DNA of 12,701 bases, from positions 1 through 12,701 of the forward strand of contig JAGWUW010000037.1 in the NCBI GenBank assembly GCA_028868235.1. The letters run 5' to 3'. The position numbers and the translations under genes are program-made. Positions 1 to 6,469 of this stretch are shown here, in pieces; position 1 is the stretch's first letter; the number at the start of each line of letters is the position of its first letter. The notes under the pieces are model-generated. The model was not told where the DNA came from. It did no database searches and was given only the letters and a program-made list of their open reading frames with translations. Source of the stretch: Betaproteobacteria bacterium (lineage in GTDB: Bacteria > Pseudomonadota > Gammaproteobacteria > Burkholderiales > Rhodocyclaceae).

Positions 1-1358
1 TGGCGCACACAGCTGAGATTGCCGACTTAATCCTCAAAACCTACTCTCGGCGCCATGAACGGGAGCACCTGCTGTATGAAGCGAACGAACTCAAGCGCCT
101 GATGCAGCCGGACTTGGTGGAGATTGGCCAGCAGTCGGTCGGTCGCTGGCAACAGATCGCGGAAACCTATGCCGAGTTGGGTATGCTGCCGCAAGAGTCG
201 AAGGTGGAGGGCCTGATTTTCGAGGCTGAGGCCCGCAAATTGCCGGTATGGATCGGCTATGCACTGGTTGGCGGTGCTTTTCTGATCCTGATTGTCGGTG
301 CAGCGGCATTCTACTTTGCCCGATTGAACCTGCGTCTGAGCCGCGAAGTGGTGTCACGGCGGGTTTTCGAACGTGCCCTGCGAACCAGTGAGGAGCGTTA
401 CCGACAACTCGCCGAATTCAGCAAGGACGTAATCTGGACACTCGATCTGGTCAGCATGCGTTTCACCTATATCAGTCCATCCGTTGAAAACGTGCGTGGC
501 CTAACGGTCGAGGAGGCGAGCCAGCAGAGCTTGGCCGATTCGCTGACACCAGAATCCTACGATAAGGTTCGGATCATTATGGCCGATCATCTGGGGCGGC
601 TGGCAAAAGGAGACATGAGCGCCATTTCTGCTATGGCGGAGATCGAACAACCACACAAGGACGGTCATATCATCTACGCCGAGGTTGTTGGCAGTTTCCT
701 GCTCGATGCGGAAGGCAAACCCTATGCACTGCTCGGCATCTCCCGCGATATTTCCGAACGGCGTAAGGCAGAACGCAAGCTGCGTGAAGCCAACGACACC
801 CTGCGTCAACAACTCGAGGAAATCGAAAAACTGCAAGTAGCGCTCAAGGAGCAGGCTATTCGCGATAGCCTGACCGGCTGTTTCAACCGTCGCTACCTCG
901 ACGAAACCCTGGAGCGCGAGCTATCGCGTTCACGCCGCGAGGGTTACCCCTTGTCCTTGGTTATTCTCGATCTTGATCACTTCAAGCAGATCAATGATAC
1001 CTATGGTCATCTGGCCGGCGATCGGGCCTTGACGGAGCTGGCCGAAACCTTGCGGGCTGACGTCCGGCATGAGGATGTGTTGTGCCGATATGGTGGCGAG
1101 GAGTTCGTCATTCTGATGCCGCGCATGCCGCTGGCCAAGGCGGTCGAGCGGGCAGAGAGTTGGCGACATAAGATCGAGGATATCCGGGTGTCGTTCGGCA
1201 ATTTCAAACTATCGTTCACTGCCTCGGCAGGTGTGGCCGCCTATCCCGATCACGGCAAGATGCCCGATGAGCTGACGCATGCAGCTGATACAGCACTCTA
1301 CATTGCCAAGAATTCGGGACGCAATCGGGTCGTTGAATATTCCCCTGAACAGGAGTGA
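1..1358 (+). CDS. NMT1/THI5-like sensor diguanylate cyclase (PAS-GGDEF), 5' partial
   Basis: The reading frame is open to the left edge (first full codon at base 3), so the N-terminus is missing and the internal ATG at 102 is not the true start. Bases 3 to about 230 encode a helical stretch with MQPDLVEIG and GRWQQIAETYAELGMLP, which resembles the C-terminal end of periplasmic NMT1/THI5-type substrate-binding domains. A single membrane helix follows at about 243-320, a short linker, a PAS domain at about 375-755 (SEERYRQLAEFSKDVIWTLD, then DISERR) and a short coiled coil. The GGDEF domain covers about 865-1340. The active-site motif GGEEF is intact at 1092-1106. An RHED inhibitory site lies exactly five residues before it (1065-1076), so product feedback is expected. 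Predicted role: makes cyclic-di-GMP from two GTP in response to a periplasmic ligand. The GGDEF call is very secure; the periplasmic family is likely but rests on a fragment. No terminator is evident after the stop. Confidence 0.93.
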   Translation, partial: AHTAEIADLILKTYSRRHEREHLLYEANELKRLMQPDLVEIGQQSVGRWQQIAETYAELGMLPQESKVEGLIFEAEARKLPVWIGYALVGGAFLILIVGAAAFYFARLNLRLSREVVSRRVFERALRTSEERYRQLAEFSKDVIWTLDLVSMRFTYISPSVENVRGLTVEEASQQSLADSLTPESYDKVRIIMADHLGRLAKGDMSAISAMAEIEQPHKDGHIIYAEVVGSFLLDAEGKPYALLGISRDISERRKAERKLREANDTLRQQLEEIEKLQVALKEQAIRDSLTGCFNRRYLDETLERELSRSRREGYPLSLVILDLDHFKQINDTYGHLAGDRALTELAETLRADVRHEDVLCRYGGEEFVILMPRMPLAKAVERAESWRHKIEDIRVSFGNFKLSFTASAGVAAYPDHGKMPDELTHAADTALYIAKNSGRNRVVEYSPEQE

Positions 1359-1663
1359 ATCGCCTAGGATGATGGCGTTGTAACTGTCGTCTCTGCTTCC
1401 GTTTCCACCTTCTTTGGTAAGTAATTACTTTCGGAGTACCGAATAGGCGTTTTACGCCATTGCCTAGAACCCTGGGCGGCCCACAGGCGGGGACATAGAG
1501 GGTGGGAGCCGCAAGTCCGGTATCTTGGGGATGAGTCGTTGCCCATAGAGCGCCGGTGAGTACTGCGGCTTCAAGAATACTTTTTGTTCAGCAGGGTTGT
1601 GGACTTGAAAAAACTTGTAAAAACGTTAAGTTATCGCCTGTTTCGAGAAAAAACTTCAGCTGC
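1359..1663. other. 305-base intergenic region with small inverted repeats
   Basis: No convincing gene is visible here on either strand. The reading frame of the downstream lipoprotein stays open back to a GTG at 1556, but that extension lacks a signal peptide and a ribosome binding site. Bases around 1444-1456 form a 5-bp hairpin (GGCGT-TTT-ACGCC). A G/C-rich stretch at about 1468-1520 can fold further (TGGG-CGG-CCCA near its start). A weak promoter-like pair, TTGAAA and TAAGTT 16 bases apart, sits at about 1605-1632, before the lipoprotein gene. I could not match the region to a known riboswitch or small RNA family. Confidence 0.4.
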
Positions 1664-2155
1664 ATGCGTATCACCGTCCTGCTTCCCCTGTGTCTGATCG
1701 TCTCATTGCTCTCCGCTTGCGGCAGCCCGGTTATTCGTCCGGAAACCGGCGCGCAAGCAACAGTGCCGCCGGCCAATGAGCGGGGCAACGAGATTGTGCT
1801 CTATGCCATGGGGCTGCTCGATACCGGCTATCGTTTCGGTGGCAAGAACCCGGAGGCCGGCCTCGATTGCAGCGGTATGGTCAGCTACATCTACGGTCAG
1901 GCGGTCGGCCTCAAGGTGCTTGGTAGTGCGGCTGACATCGCCCGACGCAGTAGACCGATCGAGCGCAGTGCCTTGCGTCCGGGCGATCTGGTTTTCTTCA
2001 ACACCCTGAATCGTTCGCTGTCGCACGTTGGTATCTATATCGGCGAAACGCGTTTCATTCATGCCCCATCCAGCAACGGCAAGGTCCGCATTGATCGCCT
2101 GACCGACAGCTATTACGCGCAACGCTACGAAGCGGCGCGCACTTTCTTCGATTAA
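1664..2155 (+). CDS. NlpC/P60 family cell-wall peptidase, lipoprotein
   Basis: This encodes a 163-residue C40-family peptidase, the type that cuts peptide cross-links or stem peptides in peptidoglycan. The ATG at 1664 is chosen because it directly begins a lipoprotein signal: MRIT, a hydrophobic stretch, then the lipobox LSAC with lipidated Cys19. The upstream in-frame GTG at 1556 would bury this signal. The catalytic Cys69 lies in DCSGMV, His121 in SHVGIY and the third polar residue His133 in HAPS, so all three expected active-site positions are present. The length is typical of small Spr/NlpC-like lipoproteins with only the catalytic domain. The protein should be anchored to a membrane and act in the periplasm. 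The gene stands alone between a signalling gene and a tRNA gene; the tRNA promoter begins 11 bases after its stop codon. The exact substrate bond cannot be told from sequence. Confidence 0.92.
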   Translation: MRITVLLPLCLIVSLLSACGSPVIRPETGAQATVPPANERGNEIVLYAMGLLDTGYRFGGKNPEAGLDCSGMVSYIYGQAVGLKVLGSAADIARRSRPIERSALRPGDLVFFNTLNRSLSHVGIYIGETRFIHAPSSNGKVRIDRLTDSYYAQRYEAARTFFD

Positions 2156-2166
2156 GGCGGTAGTGA

Positions 2167-2196
2167 TTGGACTGCGCGCGCCGTAAAAGGTAGAAT
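2167..2196 (+). promoter_or_regulatory. Promoter of tRNA-Arg(CCG)
   Basis: A TTGGAC -35 box (2167-2172) and a TAGAAT -10 box (2191-2196) are separated by 18 bases. The -10 box ends 10 bases before the mature tRNA 5' end, with a C/G-rich discriminator-like segment between them. This spacing and composition fit a sigma-70 stable-RNA promoter. It starts just after the stop codon of the lipoprotein gene. Confidence 0.7.
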
Positions 2197-2206
2197 CCGC
2201 AGTCTT

Positions 2207-2283
2207 CCGCCCGTAGCTCAGCTGGATAGAGTACTGCCCTCCGAAGGCAGGGGTCGTGCGTTCGAATCGCGCCGGGCGGGCCA
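2207..2283 (+). tRNA. tRNA-Arg (anticodon CCG)
   Basis: The 77-base cloverleaf folds completely. The acceptor stem CCGCCCG (2207-2213) pairs with CGGGCGG (2273-2279), with discriminator G2280 and an encoded CCA (2281-2283). The D-arm begins at TAGCTC. The anticodon stem CTGCC/GGCAG closes the loop CTCCGAA, with the anticodon CCG at 2241-2243, which reads CGG arginine codons. The T-arm has GTTCGAATC with a 5-bp stem. It has its own promoter and terminator and so forms a single-gene unit. Confidence 0.98.
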
Positions 2284-2308
2284 GAACATCCGTAATAATT
2301 AGACAGTG

Positions 2309-2334
2309 GGGCCATCCGGTGGGGTGGCCCTTTT
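2309..2334 (+). terminator. Rho-independent terminator after tRNA-Arg
   Basis: A 9-bp stem (GGGCCATCC pairing with GGGTGGCCC, one T-G wobble) with a GGTG tetraloop is followed directly by TTTT. It lies 25 bases after the tRNA CCA end, in the correct orientation to end the tRNA transcript. Confidence 0.9.
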
Positions 2335-2394
2335 GCCTTGTACGGAAAGCAGTTGTCTGAATGGTGTTTTCTATTGCCAGGGTCCTGCAACAAC

Positions 2395-2622
2395 ATGAGC
2401 CAGTCACGTACCAAAATCATCGGCCTGATTGCTATCGTCGCCAATGTGCTTTACAAGCTGGCGGCTTTGGCTGCGCTGCTCTGGATCGGTTATGGACTTC
2501 AGGATGTGGCCAACGCACTGTATTCCGCCCCTGTTGATGCCTGTAGCGTTGATCCGGCTGGCGACGGCACGGAGCAGCAAGAAGGGCAAATTATTAAACC
2601 ATTGCTGCGTGGAGCAACCTGA
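2395..2622 (+). CDS. Small hypothetical membrane protein
   Basis: A possible 75-residue protein starting MSQSRTKIIG. Residues about 7-33 form one long hydrophobic stretch (LIAIVANVLYKLAALAALLW) that would span the membrane. It is followed by a polar, acidic tail with two glutamines and no recognisable domain. The ATG at 2395 is preferred over an in-frame TTG at 2338, which would start inside the sequence just after the tRNA terminator. No strong ribosome binding site is visible. It lies between the tRNA terminator and the convergent end of the MoaD-like gene. I do not recognise a family. The hydrophobic segment, rather than a random frame, is the main support for it being real, so the call is tentative. 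Confidence 0.4.
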   Translation: MSQSRTKIIGLIAIVANVLYKLAALAALLWIGYGLQDVANALYSAPVDACSVDPAGDGTEQQEGQIIKPLLRGAT

Positions 2623-2648
2623 CGTTGTGCCTGGTCCATAGCGTGTTG

Positions 2649-2906
2649 CTATCCTCCGCTAAGGGCCTGAACGATCACGACCTCATCGGCGGACTGCATC
2701 TTCTGTGATAACGTCTCGATCGATACGCCGTTCACGAAAATCCGAATGTGGCGGCGTACTCGGTGTTGTTCATCGATCATGCGAAAGCGAATGCCTGGGT
2801 ATTGCCGATCCAGATCGAGCAGTACCTCATTGAGTGTCGCCCCGCTGGCTTCAGCGTTGCTGCTTTGGGTGTACGAGCGTAGGGCACTGGGAATCAGAAC
2901 TTGCAT
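2649..2906 (-). CDS. MoaD/ThiS-like sulfur-carrier (ubiquitin-fold) protein
   Basis: This 85-residue protein has the size and pattern of the MoaD/ThiS beta-grasp family. It has an N-terminal strand (MQVLIPSALRSYT), the phrase SGATLNEVLLDLDRQYPGI, the strand IRIFVNGV and a final DEVVIVQALSGG. The C-terminal Gly-Gly is the hallmark tail: in this family it is adenylated by an E1-like enzyme (MoeB or ThiF type) and then carries sulfur as a thiocarboxylate. The gene starts 12 bases after the stop of the Asp-box propeller gene, with no good ribosome binding site, so it is probably translated by coupling. No moaE, moeB, thiF, thiG or cysteine-synthase-type partner is nearby, which argues against ordinary molybdopterin or thiamine use. 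The family call is firm; the pathway is unknown. Confidence 0.88.
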   Translation of the reverse strand: MQVLIPSALRSYTQSSNAEASGATLNEVLLDLDRQYPGIRFRMIDEQHRVRRHIRIFVNGVSIETLSQKMQSADEVVIVQALSGG

Positions 2907-2918
2907 GGCACGGCATCG

Positions 2919-4049
2919 TCACAGCGTAAGTGCTTCCACGGCATAGATTTCCGGCAGGCGCCGGGCAATGCATTCCCAGTTTTCACCCTCGTCCTGGCTT
3001 ATCCACAGTTCGCCGCTAGTCGTTCCGAAGTAAAGCCCCACGGGGTCATGGTTATCGCAGCACATCGCCTGCCGTTTGACAGTCCACCAGGCCTGCTCCT
3101 TCGGCATCCCGGCATCCTGGCGCTGCCAGGTTTCGCCAGCGTCATGCGTGGTGTAAACCGCCGGTTTGCCGTCTGGGCTGGTGCGTGGCCAAACTTGGGT
3201 GCCATCCATCGGAAAAACCCATGCCGTTTTGTCATCGCGCGGATGCACTGTTATCGGAAAACCGATGTCACCGATTTCCTTGGGCATGTTTCGGCCAATG
3301 CGAATCCAGGAATCCGATGGCCGGTCGATACGGTAAATGCCGCAGTGATTCTGCTGGTAGAGGCGGTCGGGATTGCTTGGGCACATGCGTAGACAATGCG
3401 GGTCATGGAAAGTGGGATTCGCGGCATCGAAACCGAAGCCGTCTACGACATCCATGCCTGAGATCAGCACTCGCCATGTCCGTCCATGGTCGAGCGATTC
3501 ATGGACGCCGCCTCCCGACATGCCGAAATACAGGTGCTTGGGATCACGCGGATCGACAATGATGGAATGCAGCTTGGGGCCGTCAGGCGTGCCATCCTTC
3601 TCGCTACCCATCCATTCGCGATATTGCGGATCATCGTTGATAGTCGAAAAAGGCGCCCAAGTCACGCCGTCATCCTCCGAACGGAACAGGCCCTGCGGCG
3701 AGGTGCCTGCGTACCAGACATGCGGTTCATTGCCGTGGGCGGGCGTTAGCCAGAAGGTGTGATCCACGGTACGCCCCGTTTTGTCCACAGATGCCTGGGC
3801 AAATCCCGGGGGACTGGTCGCTTCCTGCCAGGTGTTACCCCTGTCGATCGAGCGGAAAATGGTCGGCCCGAGGTGGCCGGTTTTGGCTGCAGCCAGCAAG
3901 GTAGTTCGATCGCGCGGATCGAGTACTAAATGGCTGATGATGTGACCGAGAAAATGCGGGCCTTCGACTTGCCAGCTTGTTCGCGCCGTATCCGCGCGGA
4001 ATATCCAGGCGCCTTTGCGTGTGGCGACCAACAACACGATCATGGCCAT
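2919..4049 (-). CDS. Asp-box (BNR/sortilin-like) beta-propeller protein, partner of MoaD-like protein
   Basis: A 376-residue protein built of repeated propeller blades. Five Asp-boxes of the form S/T-x-D-x-G-x-T/N-W are visible at about residues 67-74, 124-131, 185-192, 301-308 and 351-358 (SIDRGNTW, SEDDGVTW, SLDHGRTW, THDAGETW, SQDEGENW). A decayed one lies near 240-248. Such proteins are often named exo-alpha-sialidase, but the sialidase FRIP motif and its arginine triad are not evident, so I do not call an enzyme activity. The N-terminus (MAMIVLLVATRKGAWIF) looks like a first beta strand rather than a signal peptide, suggesting a cytoplasmic protein. Cysteines and histidines cluster in HCLRMC, YQQNHCGIYR and MCCDNHD and may bind metal or react with a partner. 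The start at 4049 is chosen for its AGGAG site six bases upstream; an in-frame ATG at 4121 is less likely. Its close pairing with the MoaD-like gene suggests a shared but unknown role. Confidence 0.82.
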   Translation of the reverse strand: MAMIVLLVATRKGAWIFRADTARTSWQVEGPHFLGHIISHLVLDPRDRTTLLAAAKTGHLGPTIFRSIDRGNTWQEATSPPGFAQASVDKTGRTVDHTFWLTPAHGNEPHVWYAGTSPQGLFRSEDDGVTWAPFSTINDDPQYREWMGSEKDGTPDGPKLHSIIVDPRDPKHLYFGMSGGGVHESLDHGRTWRVLISGMDVVDGFGFDAANPTFHDPHCLRMCPSNPDRLYQQNHCGIYRIDRPSDSWIRIGRNMPKEIGDIGFPITVHPRDDKTAWVFPMDGTQVWPRTSPDGKPAVYTTHDAGETWQRQDAGMPKEQAWWTVKRQAMCCDNHDPVGLYFGTTSGELWISQDEGENWECIARRLPEIYAVEALTL

Positions 4050-4055
4050 CACCTT

Positions 4056-4060
4056 CTCCT
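4056..4060 (-). promoter_or_regulatory. Ribosome binding site deciding the propeller-protein start
   Basis: On the minus strand AGGAG stands six bases before the ATG at 4049. This favours that start over the in-frame ATG at 4121, which would add 24 residues with no family-like features. A second in-frame ATG at 4043 remains possible. Confidence 0.75.
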
Positions 4061-4180
4061 TTGGGTCGGCAGCGTGAATCCAATGACAAAAACTATGTTG
4101 CCGGAATTCCACTCCGGACATGGTCTTGATCGCCGTGGCGCCAGTTTGGTTCCCGGCGCGCGTTTCAAGTACGGCAGGAG

Positions 4181-4459
4181 TCAGGTTTCGCCGGCTTCGT
4201 AGCTCGATAGCGTGATGCCTGCGTGGGTCAGAACATCGCGGATCGCCTTCACATCGGTCTTGCTGCAGGTACTGCTGTTGTGCGGATGGTGCAAGAAGGC
4301 TTCGACCTTGTTCAGCGTGATCTTGAAGCGGGCGCCGTGCGAAGGTTCGATGTCGGCCCCGAGGTGGTGAAGCAGGGATTCAACCTCCCGCCAGTGGATG
4401 TTGGCCGAGGGCGGATCCTGGAAGATGCTGCGCATCAGGTGGGCATGCTTGTGACTCAT
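4181..4459 (-). CDS. HicA-like protein, orphan, likely lacking the catalytic histidine
   Basis: A 92-residue protein resembling the HicA toxin family: a helix with IHWREVESLLHHLGA, strands with RFKITLNKVEAFLHHPH, and a C-terminal helix VKAIRDVLTHAGI. Canonical HicA toxins are small double-stranded-RNA-binding-fold mRNA interferases with a catalytic His in a G-S-H motif. Here the aligned stretch appears to be HGARF, with Arg in the His position, so ribonuclease activity is doubtful. The His-rich segment HHPHN is an odd feature. The start has a good GGAG seven bases upstream (4467-4470). No HicB-like antitoxin gene lies on either side: 131 bases downstream is the propeller gene and 55 bases upstream is pgpA. 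It may be an inactive or repurposed HicA-fold RNA-binding protein. The family call is moderate and was made by eye. Confidence 0.62.
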   Translation of the reverse strand: MSHKHAHLMRSIFQDPPSANIHWREVESLLHHLGADIEPSHGARFKITLNKVEAFLHHPHNSSTCSKTDVKAIRDVLTHAGITLSSYEAGET

Positions 4460-4514
4460 GATGAAGCTCCAAGCTGTTTGTGCTTCACCATTCTATGCCT
4501 TCGTTACGGTGGCG

Positions 4515-5000
4515 TCAGGCAAAAACGATTTTCAGTAGGGCCAGCGCAAGCAAAGTGTACCCAGCCGCTATCAGGTCGTCGGCCATCACACCGAAGCCAT
4601 TCTTGACGTTTTCGTCGAAGTAACGTGCTGGCTGTGGCTTGGTGATATCGAAATAGCGGAAAAGCATGAATGCGGCAAGTTGCCAGAGGAAGGTGCCCGG
4701 CGTCATCAGCAGGACCAGCCAGAAGGGAACGATTTCGTCCCAGACGATACTGCCGTGGTCAGGGTCGCCTAGTGCCTTGCCGGTGATCTCGATAAACCAG
4801 ATGCCGCCAAGATAGGCGACGGCCAGCAGGCCCAGCAGCGGCAGTTCGGTAAAGTAGGGGTGGAACAGGGCAAAGCTGAGCCACGCGAAGAGCGTACCGA
4901 AGGTACCCGGCGCCTTAGGCGCCAGACCGCTGCCGCAGCCTAGTGCGAAGAAATGCGCCGGGTGGGCGAGCAGGAAAGCAAAGTTAGGCTTGCGTGACAA
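4515..5000 (-). CDS. pgpA: Phosphatidylglycerophosphatase A
   Basis: A 161-residue membrane enzyme that removes phosphate from phosphatidylglycerophosphate to give phosphatidylglycerol. Family landmarks are AHPAHFFALGCGSGLAPKAP near the start (PGTFGTL follows), the acidic DPDHGSIVWDEIVPFW segment that carries the metal/phosphate-binding residues, RYFDITKPQPARYFDENVKN, and GFGVMADDLIAAGY near the end. Three to four hydrophobic helices are visible. The start is taken as TTG at 5000, giving MSRKPNFAFLLAHP, the usual beginning for the family. An in-frame ATG at 5126 would add 42 residues that merely mirror the thiL frame. With the TTG start the gene overlaps the end of thiL by 17 bases, which implies translational coupling. 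Identification is strong; the start codon is moderately sure. Confidence 0.93.
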   Translation of the reverse strand: MSRKPNFAFLLAHPAHFFALGCGSGLAPKAPGTFGTLFAWLSFALFHPYFTELPLLGLLAVAYLGGIWFIEITGKALGDPDHGSIVWDEIVPFWLVLLMTPGTFLWQLAAFMLFRYFDITKPQPARYFDENVKNGFGVMADDLIAAGYTLLALALLKIVFA

Positions 5001-5973
5001 AATGGTCGTATCCGTGGCGGTCGAAGGATACCGGGTTGAAATCAGGGTCGTAGACCGTGACTTCGCCAGCCTTGCCGGCGACGATTTCGCCGATATGCCA
5101 GAGTGGCAACTCCAGTCGGGCGGCAATCTGGGCGATGGTCAGGCTGAGTTGGCCAGGGGCAGTGAAACACAGTTCGTAGTCGTCTCCGCCGGCGACCTGA
5201 CATTCCAGCGCGATGCGCCGCAGGTCGGCATTGTAGGCATCCCCGCTGCCCGCCAAGCCGCGTAAGTGTGGCAACTGGACCAGCTTGACGGTAGCGGCAC
5301 AGCCGGAGCGTTCGCAGATATGGCCGAGATCAGCGAGCAGGCCGTCGGAGACGTCGATAGCGGCTGTCGCTATACTAATAAGCGCCTGACCGAGGGCAAT
5401 GCGTGGCTTCGGCTTTTCCAGTGCTGCGACGCACAGGCGTGGCCAAGGTTCGGGCAGTTTGATTTTTCCCTGCAAGTGCGCAAGGCCCAATGCAGCCAGG
5501 CCGGGGCGGCCGGAAACCCAAATCTGATCGCCAACGTGGGCGCCATCGCGGCGCAAGGCTTGACCAGGATCCACTTCACCCATGGCGGTAACGCAGAAAT
5601 TGAGTGGTCCCTTGGTGGTGTCGCCGCCAATGACGTCGACGCCGTATTCCTTGGCACAGGCGAAGAAGCCGTCGGCGAAGGCGGCAATCCAGGCTTCATC
5701 CGATGCAGGCAGGGCACCGGCTAGTGTTACCCAGCGTGGCGTTGCACCCATGGCAGCGAGATCGGAGAGATTGACGGCGAGCGCCTTCCAGCCGAGGTTC
5801 TTCGGGTCGGTATCGGGCAGGAAGTGCGTGCCGGCGACCAGCATATCGGTGGTTACCACTAACTGCTTGCCCGGTGTCGGCTGGACCAGTGCGCAGTCGT
5901 CGCCAGGGCCGAGAACAGCCGTCGGAGTGGGCCGGGCGAAATACTTGTCGATTAAGGCAAACTCGCCGGCCAT
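4984..5973 (-). CDS. thiL: Thiamine-monophosphate kinase
   Basis: A 329-residue enzyme that phosphorylates thiamine monophosphate with ATP to give thiamine diphosphate, the last step of thiamine cofactor synthesis. It belongs to the PurM/SelD fold. Motifs in order are MAGEFALIDKYF, LGPGDDCALV, TTDMLVAGTHF, NLSDLAAMGATP, VIGGDTTKGP, AAIDVSDGLLADLGH and VAGGDDYELCF. These include the acidic residues that bind Mg-ATP. Length is typical. The start is ATG at 5973, four bases after the nusB stop, because an upstream ATG at 6078 adds 35 residues that are only a shadow of nusB. The upstream ribosome binding site is weak, so coupling to nusB translation is likely. It overlaps pgpA at its 3' end. Confidence 0.97.
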   Translation of the reverse strand: MAGEFALIDKYFARPTPTAVLGPGDDCALVQPTPGKQLVVTTDMLVAGTHFLPDTDPKNLGWKALAVNLSDLAAMGATPRWVTLAGALPASDEAWIAAFADGFFACAKEYGVDVIGGDTTKGPLNFCVTAMGEVDPGQALRRDGAHVGDQIWVSGRPGLAALGLAHLQGKIKLPEPWPRLCVAALEKPKPRIALGQALISIATAAIDVSDGLLADLGHICERSGCAATVKLVQLPHLRGLAGSGDAYNADLRRIALECQVAGGDDYELCFTAPGQLSLTIAQIAARLELPLWHIGEIVAGKAGEVTVYDPDFNPVSFDRHGYDHFVTQA

Positions 5974-5977
5974 TGGC

Positions 5978-6469
5978 TTACTTTTTGGTTTGCTTGCGGG
6001 CAGCGACTTCGTCCGGACGCAGGATGGCTGCAACCTTGTCGAGCACGCCATTGACGTACTTGTGGCCATCCGTGCCACCGAAGGCCTTGGTCAGCTCGAT
6101 GGCCTCGTTGATGATCACGCGGTACGGGGTTTCCGGATGGTTCAGCATTTCAAAGCTACCCAGCATCATGACGCAGGCTTCGATCGGCGATAGTTCTCCG
6201 AACGGACGGTCGATATGGGCAGAAATGCGTTCGACCAGCTTGTCTTGCTGGCCGATGACGCCCCGCAGCGTGCCAACGAAGAAGTCGCGGTCCGCCTTGG
6301 CGAAGCCATCCATTTCCGGTGCATAGGCTTCGATGGCAGCCTCATCAGCACCACCGACACGCCACTGGTAGAGACCCTGCAGAACAAACTCCCGGGCCCG
6401 GCGGCGGGCCGATTTGGGCGGGGCTTTGACGTCTTTGGGGTGTTCGCTATCGCTCAGGAAGGTAGTCAT
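5978..6469 (-). CDS. nusB: Transcription antitermination factor NusB
   Basis: A 163-residue all-helical RNA-binding protein. With NusE (ribosomal protein S10) it binds boxA RNA and supports antitermination on rRNA operons. Visible landmarks are the arginine-rich start of the fold, [18 protein letters not shown], the middle [48 protein letters not shown] and the closing [13 protein letters not shown]. The first about 20 residues are a variable extension. Its ATG overlaps the ribH stop in an ATGA arrangement (4-base overlap), and thiL follows after four bases, so it lies inside a coupled operon. The ribH-nusB pairing is widespread in proteobacteria. Confidence 0.98.
   Translation of the reverse strand: MTTFLSDSEHPKDVKAPPKSARRRAREFVLQGLYQWRVGGADEAAIEAYAPEMDGFAKADRDFFVGTLRGVIGQQDKLVERISAHIDRPFGELSPIEACVMMLGSFEMLNHPETPYRVIINEAIELTKAFGGTDGHKYVNGVLDKVAAILRPDEVAARKQTKK

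Noticed and set aside
2207..2334. tRNA-Arg as an integration site for a mobile element
   Set aside because: No integrase gene is present and I saw no repeat of the tRNA 3' end elsewhere in the window.
1703..2407. A 234-codon minus-strand frame across the lipoprotein and the tRNA
   Set aside because: It is antisense to the NlpC/P60 gene and reads through the tRNA; its peptide around PARFERTTPAFGG is the well-known spurious product of antisense tRNA.
2919..4049. Sialidase enzyme activity suggested by the Asp-boxes
   Set aside because: Asp-boxes are structural repeats; the FRIP motif and catalytic arginines of sialidases are not evident and there is no signal peptide.
4101..4117. Hairpin CCGGA-ATTCCAC-TCCGG as a terminator
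   Set aside because: Only a 5-bp stem with a 7-base loop and no T-run on either strand.
2901..4202. Several plus-strand frames opposite the propeller gene
   Set aside because: All mirror the Asp-box protein, have no domain signatures and no ribosome binding sites.
4181..4459. A complete HicAB toxin-antitoxin module
   Set aside because: No HicB-like gene is found on either side, and the HicA-like protein seems to lack its catalytic histidine.
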